A stretch of DNA of 64,000 nucleotides. It comes from Aquabacterium sp. OR-4 (lineage in GTDB: Bacteria; Pseudomonadota; Gammaproteobacteria; Burkholderiales; Burkholderiaceae_C). Of the stretch, positions 32,087 to 40,467 are shown piece by piece. Every line of letters begins with the position of its first letter. Within the stretch, counting starts at the first letter, position 1. The stretch is from assembly GCF_025290835.2 (NCBI RefSeq), contig NZ_JAOCQD020000002.1, forward strand, positions 2,187,153 through 2,251,152, in the 5' to 3' direction. A model generated the notes under the pieces. The model saw only the letters and a list, made by a program, of their open reading frames with translations. It ran no database searches and was not told where the DNA came from. A program made the position numbers and the translations under genes.

Positions 32087-33610
32087 GCCCGGCCTGGCGG
32101 CCACCAGCCCCGGGCGCATCAGGTCGAGCGTGGCCATCGTCAGGCGCAGGGCCCGGGGCTCGGCGGCCGGCGCCAGCCCGGCCCCGGCGGCGGCCAGATC
32201 GCCCACCACCACGGCGCGCAGGCGCTCGGGCGTCCAGTGGCTGCGCGCAAAGGCCGCCACCTGCTCGGACGTGACGGCCAGGATCTCGGGCACGGTGCGC
32301 TGCAGGTCGGCCAGCGGCCGGCCCTGGCTCCACTGGCTGGCGGCCAGCGCGGCCAGGCCGCCGGTGGTGTCGAGCCGGCGCGCAAAGCTGCCCACCAGCG
32401 TGGCCTGGCGCGCGGCCAGCTCCGCCGGCGTGGGCGGCTCGGCGGCCAGGCGGGTGATCTCGCCGCGCAGCAGGGCCAGGGCTTCGGCGGCGGTCTTGTG
32501 GTCGGTCTGCGTGCGCGCGGCCAGCATGCCGCCGGGCGGCTGGCTCTCGCTGTCGGCAAAGGCGCCGTAGCTCAGGCCGCGCTTGATGCGCACCTCCTGG
32601 TTCAGCCGCGCCGAGTAGCCGCCGCCCAGTACCGCGCCGGCCACCTGGGCCACGCGGCGCTGCGCGTCGCCGCTGGCCACAAAGGGCGCGGCCACGGCCA
32701 CGCCGCTCTGGCCGGCGCCGGGCATGTCCAGCAGCACCAGCGGCGCCGCCAGCGGTGCCGGTGCGCTGGCCGCGGCCGGCGGCGCCAGGGCCGGCGCCGC
32801 GCCGCGCCAGTCGCCCAGCAGGCGCTGCGCCAGGGCCTGGGCCTCGTCGGCCGTGATGTCGCCGGCCAGCACCAGTGCGGCCTGCTCGGGCCGGTACCAG
32901 CGCGCATGAAAGTCGCGCAGCGCCGCCACCGTGAGCTTTTGCAGTGCTGCCGGCGCGGCCACGGCGCCATAGGGCGACTCACCCCACCAGGCGCGGCGCA
33001 GCAGCAGGCCCGACAGCGCCGCGGGGTCCTTGAAGCTGACGCGCAGGCCGTCCAGCGCCTGGGCGCGCGCACGCTCCAGCTCGTCGGCGGCCAGCAGCGG
33101 CTGGCGCATCACGTCGGCCATCAGCGCCAGCGCGGCCTCGAGCTTGGGCCGGGTGACGGTCATCGCCAGGCTGCTGCTGCGCCAGCCGCTGGCGGCATCG
33201 AGCGCGCTGCCCAGCGATTCGGCCTGCTGGGCCAGCACCGTGGCCGATACCGGCCGGCCGCCGCGGCGCGTGCCCTTGGCCAGAAGCGTGGCGGTCATGG
33301 CGGCCACGCCGGGCTGGCCGGGCGCGTCGGCCTCGGCGCCCACGCGCAGCAGCAGCATGGCGCTGACCAGCGGCAGCCCGGGCAGCGGTGCGCTGATCAC
33401 GCTCAGGCCATTGGCCAGCTGCGCCTGCTGCAGCGGCGGCACCTGCACCGGGCGCGGCGGCAGTGGCTCGGGCGGGGCGTCGATGCCCGGCGTGGCGGCC
33501 TGGCCGGCCAGCGGCAGCCACAGCGCGCCGGCCTCCATCAGCCCGGGGCCCAGGCCCAGTGTGGCGCGCAGCAGCGCGCGGCGCTGGTTCATCCAGGGGT
33601 GGCCGGTCAC
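32066..33610 (-). CDS. M16 family peptidase-like subunit, inactive type
   Basis: 514-aa exported M16-fold protein. Where active members have HxxEH, this one reads GVAAM (after GAEADAPGQP), so zinc cannot bind. It keeps the C-terminal R/Y motif (RGLSYGAFADSES, typical RxxxYG substrate-binding region). It is therefore the non-catalytic partner of the next gene, as in YmxG/PqqF-like or mitochondrial-processing-like heterodimers. The GTG start at 33610 overlaps the upstream stop (GTGA) and has AAGGAG 8-13 bases before it; an ATG at 33592 is the alternative. A signal peptide follows (ALLRATLGLGPGLMEAGALWL). Confidence 0.9.
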   Translation of the reverse strand: MTGHPWMNQRRALLRATLGLGPGLMEAGALWLPLAGQAATPGIDAPPEPLPPRPVQVPPLQQAQLANGLSVISAPLPGLPLVSAMLLLRVGAEADAPGQPGVAAMTATLLAKGTRRGGRPVSATVLAQQAESLGSALDAASGWRSSSLAMTVTRPKLEAALALMADVMRQPLLAADELERARAQALDGLRVSFKDPAALSGLLLRRAWWGESPYGAVAAPAALQKLTVAALRDFHARWYRPEQAALVLAGDITADEAQALAQRLLGDWRGAAPALAPPAAASAPAPLAAPLVLLDMPGAGQSGVAVAAPFVASGDAQRRVAQVAGAVLGGGYSARLNQEVRIKRGLSYGAFADSESQPPGGMLAARTQTDHKTAAEALALLRGEITRLAAEPPTPAELAARQATLVGSFARRLDTTGGLAALAASQWSQGRPLADLQRTVPEILAVTSEQVAAFARSHWTPERLRAVVVGDLAAAGAGLAPAAEPRALRLTMATLDLMRPGLVAARPGSAAGGG

Positions 33611-35085
33611 GGTGCGGCTCCTTGCAGATAGTCGATGGTGACGCGGCGCTGGCCGAGCACATGCTGGCGCAGGACGCGCTGCACATCGGCGGCGCCCACG
33701 GCCTGCAGCCGGGCCAGGCTGCGGTCGGCCTCGCGGGCATCGCCGTGCAGCAGCACGGCCTGGCCGATGGCGCCGGCCAGGCCCTGCGGTGTCTGCCGGC
33801 CCAGCAGCGCGGCGGTGACCAGCTGGGTGCGCACCTTGTCGAGCTCGGCCGGCGCGATGGGGCCGCTGGCCAGGCGCTGGATCTGCGCCAGCAAGGCCTT
33901 CTCGAGCGTGCGCAGCGACTGCCCGCTGGCCGCGATGGCATAGGCCGCCAGCATGCCGGCGTCGGCATGCAGCTCGGTGGCAAAGCCGGCCGCCTGGGCG
34001 GCCTGCGCGCGGTACACCAGGGCCTCGTTCAGGCGCGACGAATCGCCGGCCGAGAGCAGCGCCGAGGCGATCTCCAGCGCCGCGGCATCGGCATGGCTGG
34101 CGCGCGGGCCCTTCCACAGCAGGGCCACCGCGGGCAGCGGCACGTTGGGGGCGGTGAGGGTGACGCGTGCATCGCGCGCGCGCGGCGGCTCCTGCACCGC
34201 CACGCGCGGCACCGGCGTGGCCGGCGCCTGGAGCGGGCCGAAGTAGCGGTCGATCCAGGCGTCGAGCTGCGGCGCATCAAAGTCGCCGGCCACGATCAGC
34301 AGCGCGTTGTCGGGGCGGTAGTAGGTGGCGTGGAAGCGGCGCACGTCGTCCAGCGTGGCGGCGTTGAGATCGGCCTCGCTGCCGATCACCGGTCGCTGGT
34401 AGGGATGCCGCTCATAGGTGTGGGCCGCCAGCGCATTGAACAGGCGGCCGTAGGGATCGGCCAGCACGCGCTGGCGCAACTCTTCGATCACCACCTTGCG
34501 CTCGCTGTCGAAGTTGGCCTGGTCGACGGTGAGGTGGGCCATGCGCTCGGCCTCGGCCCACAGCAGGCGCTCGAGGTGGTTGCTGGGCACCTCGCTCTGG
34601 TAGGCCGTCATGTCCTCGGCGGTGAAGGCGTTGTTCTGGCCGCCCACATCCTCGGTCAGGCGGTCGAACATCTCGTTGGGCATGTGGCGCGTGCTCTTGA
34701 ACATCATGTGCTCGAACAGGTGCGCAAAGCCCGAGCGGCCGGCCGGATCGTCCTTGCCGCCCACGCGGTACCAGACCTGCACGCTGACCACCGCGCCGCG
34801 GTGCGGCACGCTCACCACCTGCAGGCCGTTGGCCAGCCGGCGCTCGCGCAGCGGCAAGGGCGCCAGGCTCACCGCAGCCGCCGCGGCGGCCGTGGTGGTG
34901 GCCGCGGTGGCGTTGGCGTTGGCGGGCAGCGCCCAAGCAGGCATGGCCGGCAGCACGCCCAGGGTGCCCAAGGCGCCCGAGGCCAGCAGCGCGGCGTGCC
35001 GGCCCAGCCATTGGCGGCGGGTGGCCCCGGCCGGGCGATGCGGGCCGGACGGTGGGCGAAGGATCGAGAAGGCCGTAGGGTGCAT
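33607..35085 (-). CDS. M16 family zinc peptidase, catalytic subunit
   Basis: 492-aa exported zinc peptidase with the inverted motif HLFEH (122-126) and the distal Glu of VIEELRQR (about 201). The leader contains TRRQWLGRHAALLASGALG, which could be a Tat-type signal. A polyalanine/threonine stretch links it to the mature domain. Together with the overlapping downstream gene it forms an active/inactive pair expected to degrade peptides in the periplasm. The start at 35085 is the only ATG that precedes the signal sequence closely. Confidence 0.93.
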   Translation of the reverse strand: MHPTAFSILRPPSGPHRPAGATRRQWLGRHAALLASGALGTLGVLPAMPAWALPANANATAATTTAAAAAAVSLAPLPLRERRLANGLQVVSVPHRGAVVSVQVWYRVGGKDDPAGRSGFAHLFEHMMFKSTRHMPNEMFDRLTEDVGGQNNAFTAEDMTAYQSEVPSNHLERLLWAEAERMAHLTVDQANFDSERKVVIEELRQRVLADPYGRLFNALAAHTYERHPYQRPVIGSEADLNAATLDDVRRFHATYYRPDNALLIVAGDFDAPQLDAWIDRYFGPLQAPATPVPRVAVQEPPRARDARVTLTAPNVPLPAVALLWKGPRASHADAAALEIASALLSAGDSSRLNEALVYRAQAAQAAGFATELHADAGMLAAYAIAASGQSLRTLEKALLAQIQRLASGPIAPAELDKVRTQLVTAALLGRQTPQGLAGAIGQAVLLHGDAREADRSLARLQAVGAADVQRVLRQHVLGQRRVTIDYLQGAAP

Positions 35086-35250
35086 GCGCAGATCATCGCC
35101 GATCAAGCCACACCCGCCCCCCGCGCGCGGCAGGATGCCGATGGCAGCCGGCCACTGGCAGACTCGTGGTGCTGCGTGTGTGCCGCGGCCAGGCCCGCGG
35201 TGTGTGTTTGCAGCGGCCAGGCCCGCTGCGGGGCGGCGCACGCGCTGCCG

Positions 35251-35278
35251 GGCTGCTGACACTGCGCTGTCAGCAGCC
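35251..35278. other. Perfect 11-bp hairpin upstream of VOC gene
   Basis: GGCTGCTGACA (35251-35261), 6-base loop, TGTCAGCAGCC (35268-35278), 66 bases ahead of the VOC-protein start in a 259-base divergent region. There is no U-tract. It could be an operator or a 5'-UTR structure. Confidence 0.6.
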
Positions 35279-35344
35279 CCCGGGCAGCATCGGGGCCTGC
35301 GCGGTGCACAGGGCCCGCGCAACCCACCCACCCAGGAGAAGAGC

Positions 35345-35734
35345 ATGCAATTCGGCTACACCATCGTTTATGTGCGCGACGTCAAGGCGTCGCTGAGCTT
35401 CTTTGAACAAGCTTTCGGCCTGCAGCGCGGCTTCGTGTCCGAGGGCGCCGAGTTCGGCACGCTGGCCACCGGCAGCACCGCGCTGGCCTTTTGCAGCCAC
35501 GAGATGGCGCGCGACAGCGTGGGCCACGACTACGTGGCCGCCGAAGAATCGGCGCGCCCGCTGGGCATGGAGGTGGGCCTGTGCACCGACGACGTGCCCG
35601 CCGCCTGCCAGCGCGCGGTGGCCGCCGGCGCCACGCTGCTGAACCCGCCCAAGACCAAGCCCTGGGGCCAGACCGTGGCCTACGTGCGCTGCCCCGACGG
35701 CACGCTGGTCGAGCTGTGCACGCCGATGGGCTGA
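35345..35734 (+). CDS. VOC (glyoxalase-fold) family protein
   Basis: 129-aa single-domain vicinal-oxygen-chelate protein (FGYTIVYVRDVKASLSFFEQAFG, C-terminal CPDGTLVELCTPM). The terminal Glu of the metal site is present (LVELC); the exact enzyme activity (glyoxalase, dioxygenase, antibiotic-binding or other) cannot be told. A GGAGAAGAG ribosome-binding site precedes the start. The cupin and WYL-regulator genes follow closely on the same strand. Confidence 0.9.
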   Translation: MQFGYTIVYVRDVKASLSFFEQAFGLQRGFVSEGAEFGTLATGSTALAFCSHEMARDSVGHDYVAAEESARPLGMEVGLCTDDVPAACQRAVAAGATLLNPPKTKPWGQTVAYVRCPDGTLVELCTPMG

Positions 35735-35757
35735 GCGGCCGCGCCGTCGTACCCGCC

Positions 35758-36264
35758 ATGACCGCCCCCATCCTGAACCTGGCCGAGCTGCGCCCCGAAG
35801 CGCGCCCGGCCGACTGGGCGCCGCCGGGCAAGCTCGGCCAGCGCATCGAGGCCCGCATCGCGCGGCTGACGCCCGGCCTGGGCCTGCGCCACCTGGGCTG
35901 CGGCCTGGTGGAGGTGCCGCCGGGCCGGCAGGCCTTCCCGCTCCATGGCCACCGCCACAACGACGAGCTGTTCATCATCCTGTCGGGCAGCGGCCTGCTG
36001 CGCCATGGCCGCGACCGCCAGCCGGTGCGCGAGGGCGACGTGATCGGCTGCCCGGTGGGCGATGCCCACAGCGCCCATGCCCTGCTCAACACCGGCAGCC
36101 AGACACTGCGCTACCTGGCGCTGAGCAGCCAGCACACGCCCGAGATCTGCGACTACCCCGACAGCGGCAAGTTCGGCGTGTTCGACGGCGAGGGCGAGGG
36201 CGAGGCCGAGTTTTTCCACCTGGCGCGGCCCGAGGACGGGCGCGACTACTGGGACGGCGAGTAG
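35758..36264 (+). CDS. Cupin-domain protein
   Basis: 168-aa cupin with motif 1 PLHGHRHNDELFIILSGSG (metal ligands His, His, Glu) and motif 2 GDAHSAHALLNTG. It resembles AraC-less stand-alone cupins annotated as sugar-epimerase-like or oxygenase-like; function unknown. It starts 24 bases after the VOC gene, so the two are probably co-transcribed. Confidence 0.88.
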   Translation: MTAPILNLAELRPEARPADWAPPGKLGQRIEARIARLTPGLGLRHLGCGLVEVPPGRQAFPLHGHRHNDELFIILSGSGLLRHGRDRQPVREGDVIGCPVGDAHSAHALLNTGSQTLRYLALSSQHTPEICDYPDSGKFGVFDGEGEGEAEFFHLARPEDGRDYWDGE

Positions 36265-36280
36265 CCGCTCCCCGGCCACG

Positions 36281-36967
36281 ATGCGCCGCGCCGACCGCCT
36301 GTTTGCCCTGGTGCAGCTGATCCGTGGCCGGCGCCTGTCCACCGCCGCGTGGCTGGCCCAGCGGCTGGAGGTGTCGCTGCGCACGGTGTACCGCGACGTG
36401 GCCGACCTGCAGCACCAGGGCGTGCCGATCGAGGGCGAGGCCGGCGTGGGCTACCGCATGCGCGCCGGCTTCGACCTGCCGCCGCTGATGTTCAGCACCG
36501 ACGAAGCCCGCGCCCTGGTGGCCGCCGTGCGCCTGGCCCAGCCGCGGCTGGATGCCGAGCTGGGCGCGGCGGCCGAGGCCGCGCTGGGCAAGATCCTGGC
36601 GGTGCTGCCGCCGGCCACGCGGGCGGCGGCCGAGGCGCTGGCGCTGTATGCGCCCGATGTGGCGCTGGACCCCGCCACCCGCGCCCGGCTCACCGTGCTG
36701 CGCGGCGCCATCGAGGGCCGCAACAAGCTGCGCTTTGCCTACCGCGACCTGAAGGACGCCGACAGCCGGCGCACCGTGCGGCCGCTGGGCTGCTTCTTCT
36801 GGGGCCAGGTCTGGACGCTGGCCGCCTGGTGCGAGGCGCGCAGCAGCTTCCGCAGCTTTCGCGTCGACCGCATCGGCGAGCTCACCGTGCTGGACGAGCG
36901 TTTTCGCGACGAGCCCGGCCGCACGCTGGCCGATCTGCAACGGCGTTATGCCGACGACGCCGGCTGA
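36281..36967 (+). CDS. YafY-type HTH/WYL-domain transcriptional regulator
   Basis: 228-aa regulator with an N-terminal HTH_11 winged helix (RADRLFALVQLIRGRRLSTAAWLAQRLEV, then TVYRDVADLQ) and a WYL-type ligand domain (FAYRDLKDADSRRTVRPLG, FWGQVWTLAAWCEAR, FRSFRVDRI). WYL proteins sense nucleic-acid-derived or other small ligands. It lies 16 bases after the cupin gene and may control the VOC-cupin-WYL operon. Confidence 0.92.
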   Translation: MRRADRLFALVQLIRGRRLSTAAWLAQRLEVSLRTVYRDVADLQHQGVPIEGEAGVGYRMRAGFDLPPLMFSTDEARALVAAVRLAQPRLDAELGAAAEAALGKILAVLPPATRAAAEALALYAPDVALDPATRARLTVLRGAIEGRNKLRFAYRDLKDADSRRTVRPLGCFFWGQVWTLAAWCEARSSFRSFRVDRIGELTVLDERFRDEPGRTLADLQRRYADDAG

Positions 36968-37019
36968 CACACCCGGCCCTTATGCTCGGCGCGGTTCATC
37001 GTGCCGGGCAGGGAGGCCC

Positions 37020-39212
37020 ATGCTGCAACAACGATTCACGGGCGTCGGCGTGCGCCGCGCTGGCGCCAGGGCCAGGGCTGGGGCCGGCCTGGCCCGCCGG
37101 GTGGTGTGGGAACCGCTGTCCAGGCGGGTGTTCGGGCCGGCGTTCAGGCGCTGGTTCGGGCTGGCCTGCGGGCTGGGCACCGCACTGGCCGTGCCGGTGC
37201 AGGCCGCCGACCTGCTGCCGGCCGAGCGTTTTTTCCAGCATCCGCAGGTGCTGGCGGCGCAGCTTTCACCCTCGGGCCGCCAGGTGGCGGTGACCAGCGC
37301 CATCGGCACCGACACCGTGCAGCTGCTGGTGCTGGATGTGGCCAGCGACGCGCCGCCGCGCCGCGTGGCGGGCTTTCGCGATGCCGACATCGTCGATGTC
37401 ACCTGGGCCAGCGACACGCGGCTGCTGTACTCGGTGCGCGACCTGGCTGCCGGCAGCGGCCGTGATCTGTTCGTGGGCGCCGGCCTGATGGCGGTCAACG
37501 CCGACGGCAGCGACGCCCAGGTGCTGGTGCGCCGCCGGCCCGGCCCGGTGGCCGCTGTGGGCGATGTGCGGCGCGACCGCGCGCTCTCGGTCGATCACCG
37601 GCTGCTGTGGGTGCCCGCCGCGTCGCGGCCCGGCCCCGCAGCGGCAGACACCACGCCGGGCGGCAGCCGCGACGCCAGCCCGCCACTGGCCGGCCAGGTG
37701 GTGGTGGGCCACCTGCGCCGCGGCCGCGACGGCCAGCCGCTTGTGCAGCCGCTGTGGCTGGACACCCGCAGCGGCCTGACCCGCGAGATGAATCTGGACG
37801 GCGCGCCGCCCGAGGTGCTGCACTGGTGGTTCGACAGCCAGGGCACGCCGCGCGTGGCCCGCACCGAGCGCGACGGCCGGGCCACGCTGCACTGGCGCGG
37901 CCCGGCCGATGCCGGCTGGCGCGTGCTGGTCGAGGCGCCGGTCCTGCAGATGCCCTTCGAGCCGCTGGCCGTGGCCGACGACGGCACGCTGTACCTGCGC
38001 CATGACGCCGGCCCGCGCGGCGAAGCGGTGCTGGGCACCTACGACCCCGCGCGCCAGGCCCCGGCCGCCACACCGCTGCTGCACTGGCCGGGCTATGACG
38101 TGGGCCACCAGATGCTGCGCGATGCCGGCAGCGGCGCGCTGCTGGGCCATCGCGGCGAGGCCGAGCGCGAGCGCAGCCACTGGTTCACGCCACGGCTGCA
38201 GCGCCTGCAGCAGCAGATCGACGCAGCGCTGCCCGAGCGCGTGAACAGCATCGACTGCCGCCGCTGCGAGGCCGACGATCTGGTGGCCCTGGTCAGCAGC
38301 CACAGCGACCGCGACCCCGGCCAGCTCTACCTCTACACCGCCGCCACCGGGCAGATGCAGCACCTGGGCCCGCGCATGGGCGGCATCGACCCGGCGGCCA
38401 TGGCCCGCGTGCAGCTGCACCCGATCCGCGCCCGCGACGGCCTGCCGCTGCCGGTCTGGCTCACCGTGCCGGCCGGCGCCACGCCCGGCCGCGCGCTGCC
38501 GGCCGTGGTGCTGGCCCACGGTGGGCCCTGGCTGCGTGGCGGCCACTGGCGGTGGGAGCCGATGGCGCAGTTTCTGGCCTCGCGCGGCTGGCTGGTGATC
38601 AGCCCCGACTTCCGCGGCTCCACCGGCTATGGCCAGGCCCACCTGCGTGCCGGCTTCCGCCAGTGGGGCCGCGCCATGCAGGACGACCTGGCCGATGCGC
38701 TGCGCTGGGCCCGGCGCGAGGGCCTGGCCGGGCCGCAGGCCTGCATCATCGGCGGCAGCTACGGCGGTTATGCCACGCTGATGGGCCTGGTGCGCGACGC
38801 CGACCTGTACCGCTGCGGCGCCGCCTGGGCCGCGGTGAGCGAGCCGCTGCTGCTGCTGCAAAGCCCGTGGTGGCTGGTGGACGACAGCAACGAGGCGCTG
38901 CGCCGCCACCGCCTGCCCGACCTGATCGGCGACGCCGAACAAGACGCCGGGATGCTGGCCGCCGCCTCGCCGCTGCGCCAGGCCGCGCACATCCGGGCGC
39001 CGCTGCTGCTGGCCCATGGCGGGCTGGACCGCCGCGTGCCGCCCGTCCATGCCCAGCGCCTGCGCGAGGCCCTGGGCGCCGCCGGCCACCCGCCCGAATG
39101 GCTGCTGTACGACGACGAGGGCCACGGCTGGCGGCGCACCGACCACCGGGTGGACTTTGCGCAGCGGCTCGAGGTTTTTCTGCGCCGGCATCTGGACACG
39201 CCCGTGCGCTGA
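37020..39212 (+). CDS. S9 family prolyl-oligopeptidase-like serine peptidase
   Basis: 730-aa exported peptidase. A long Arg-rich n-region precedes the hydrophobic signal (LACGLGTALAVPVQA, cleavage before ADLLP). Next is a beta-propeller region (about 70-480) with a 30-residue Pro/Ser-rich insertion (about 200-235), then an alpha/beta-hydrolase domain: oxyanion HGGPWLRGG, nucleophile in GGSYGGYA, Asp in HGGLDRRVP and His in DEGHGW. It is predicted to be an acylaminoacyl or dipeptidyl peptidase in the periplasm. The ATG at 37020 has GGGAGG close upstream; it lies 53 bases after the WYL regulator. Confidence 0.92.
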   Translation: MLQQRFTGVGVRRAGARARAGAGLARRVVWEPLSRRVFGPAFRRWFGLACGLGTALAVPVQAADLLPAERFFQHPQVLAAQLSPSGRQVAVTSAIGTDTVQLLVLDVASDAPPRRVAGFRDADIVDVTWASDTRLLYSVRDLAAGSGRDLFVGAGLMAVNADGSDAQVLVRRRPGPVAAVGDVRRDRALSVDHRLLWVPAASRPGPAAADTTPGGSRDASPPLAGQVVVGHLRRGRDGQPLVQPLWLDTRSGLTREMNLDGAPPEVLHWWFDSQGTPRVARTERDGRATLHWRGPADAGWRVLVEAPVLQMPFEPLAVADDGTLYLRHDAGPRGEAVLGTYDPARQAPAATPLLHWPGYDVGHQMLRDAGSGALLGHRGEAERERSHWFTPRLQRLQQQIDAALPERVNSIDCRRCEADDLVALVSSHSDRDPGQLYLYTAATGQMQHLGPRMGGIDPAAMARVQLHPIRARDGLPLPVWLTVPAGATPGRALPAVVLAHGGPWLRGGHWRWEPMAQFLASRGWLVISPDFRGSTGYGQAHLRAGFRQWGRAMQDDLADALRWARREGLAGPQACIIGGSYGGYATLMGLVRDADLYRCGAAWAAVSEPLLLLQSPWWLVDDSNEALRRHRLPDLIGDAEQDAGMLAAASPLRQAAHIRAPLLLAHGGLDRRVPPVHAQRLREALGAAGHPPEWLLYDDEGHGWRRTDHRVDFAQRLEVFLRRHLDTPVR

Positions 39213-39245
39213 ACGGCCACGCGCGGCCGCGGGCCGGCCAGAAGC

Positions 39246-40364
39246 TCAGGCTGCCGGCGGGTGTTTGGCCACGCGGTAGTGCCACCAGGGCAGCGCCTGG
39301 GTCAGCGACAGCACCTCGCCGCTGTGCCAGGGCGCATAGCCCGGCAGCCCGGCCAGCGTGGCCTGCCAGGCCGGGCTGGCCAGGGCCTCGCGCAGCTTGC
39401 GCACGGCCGGGTGCTCGAGCGCGTCCTTCAGGCACACCAGAAAGTAGTCTTCGTCGAGCAGGGGCACGAAGTCCAGCCCGAACTGCCGCGCCGCGGCCGC
39501 CAGGCCGGGGCCCACGTCGGCCTGGCCGCTGGCCACCGCGGCGGCCACCGCCACGTGGCTGTCCTCGGGGGTGTCGTGCCAGCCGCGGAGGCTGGCGGCC
39601 TCGAGGCCCAGCTCGTCCACCAGGTGGTCCAGCAACAGCCGCGTGCCCGAACCGGCCTGGCGGTTGACGAATCGCGCCGCGCTGCCGCTGATGTCGGCCA
39701 GGCCGCGCAGGCCCAGCGGATTGCCGGGCGACACCATCAGGCCCTGGGTGCGGCGCACGCAGCCGATCAGCTTGTGCACGCCGGGCTGCAGCAGCGGCTT
39801 CATCACCTTCGAGAACAGTGCCGAGCCGGCCGGCAGCGGCGGCACATGGAAGCCGGCCACCAGGCAGCGGCCCTGGGCCAGTGCGGTCAGCGCGTCCACG
39901 CTGCCGGCAAAGCGCAGCTCGATGTGCAGGCGCTGGGCGCTGCTGGCCAGCTCGCGCAGCTGCGGCAGGGCCAGGTCGTGGCTGGCCAGGATGGGCAGCA
40001 CATGCTGATCACCGTCCAGCGCCTCGTCGAGCACCCGCTCGAGCTCGGCACGCAGCGCCTCGATGTGCGGCGTGAGCCGGGTGCGCGCGCGGGTCTCGGC
40101 CCACAGCAGGCGGTCGGCAAAGGGCGTCAGACGCGCCGGCTGGCCCTGCACCCAGGTGAGCAGGGGTTCGCCCAGCGTCACCTCCCAGCGCTTGAGCGCG
40201 CCCCACACATGGCGGTAGCTGGCGCCCAGGGCCTTGGCGGCATGCTGGATCGAGCCGTGCTCGCGCACCGCGCTGAGCAGCTCGAACAGCGGGTTGTGCA
40301 GGGCCGCGCCGCGCTGGTCGGTGGCTTCAAAGCTGTATTGCAGGTGGACGCCGCGGGACTTCAT
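39246..40364 (-). CDS. ModE-type HTH regulator with periplasmic-binding-like sensor domain
   Basis: 372-aa one-component regulator. Residues about 15-85 form a ModE/LysR-type winged HTH (LFELLSAVREHGSIQHAAKAL, SYRHVWGALKRWE, GEPLLTW). The rest (about 130-370) is a periplasmic-binding-protein-like fold (PF12727 type: ILASHDLAL, GFHVPPLP, RFVNRQAGSGTRLLLDHLV, QADVGPGLAAAARQFGLDF). Relatives often control molybdate, tungstate or molybdoenzyme genes (family knowledge, not shown here). It is a candidate regulator for the aor/tup locus 12-18 kb away. It is convergent with the S9 peptidase gene. Confidence 0.85.
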   Translation of the reverse strand: MKSRGVHLQYSFEATDQRGAALHNPLFELLSAVREHGSIQHAAKALGASYRHVWGALKRWEVTLGEPLLTWVQGQPARLTPFADRLLWAETRARTRLTPHIEALRAELERVLDEALDGDQHVLPILASHDLALPQLRELASSAQRLHIELRFAGSVDALTALAQGRCLVAGFHVPPLPAGSALFSKVMKPLLQPGVHKLIGCVRRTQGLMVSPGNPLGLRGLADISGSAARFVNRQAGSGTRLLLDHLVDELGLEAASLRGWHDTPEDSHVAVAAAVASGQADVGPGLAAAARQFGLDFVPLLDEDYFLVCLKDALEHPAVRKLREALASPAWQATLAGLPGYAPWHSGEVLSLTQALPWWHYRVAKHPPAA

Positions 40365-40434
40365 CAGAGCTCGAACAAAAAGACGTGCCGGCCGGTGCCG
40401 GACCGGGCGCGACGATAGCGCACGCCGGGTGGGT

Positions 40435-40464
40435 GCACCGGCGCACCGGCGCACCGGCGCACGG
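40435..40464. repeat. 8-bp tandem repeat GCGCACCG
   Basis: GCACCG followed by GCGCACCG twice and GCGCACGG, between the TAXI gene's start-distal end and the ModE-type regulator. A similar short run (CGCACCGGCGCACCGG) is at about 2357-2372. Confidence 0.85.
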
Positions 40465-40467
40465 GGT

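Noticed and set aside
35251..35278. Rho-independent terminator
   Set aside because: The stem is perfect but no U-tract follows on either strand, and it lies between divergent genes.
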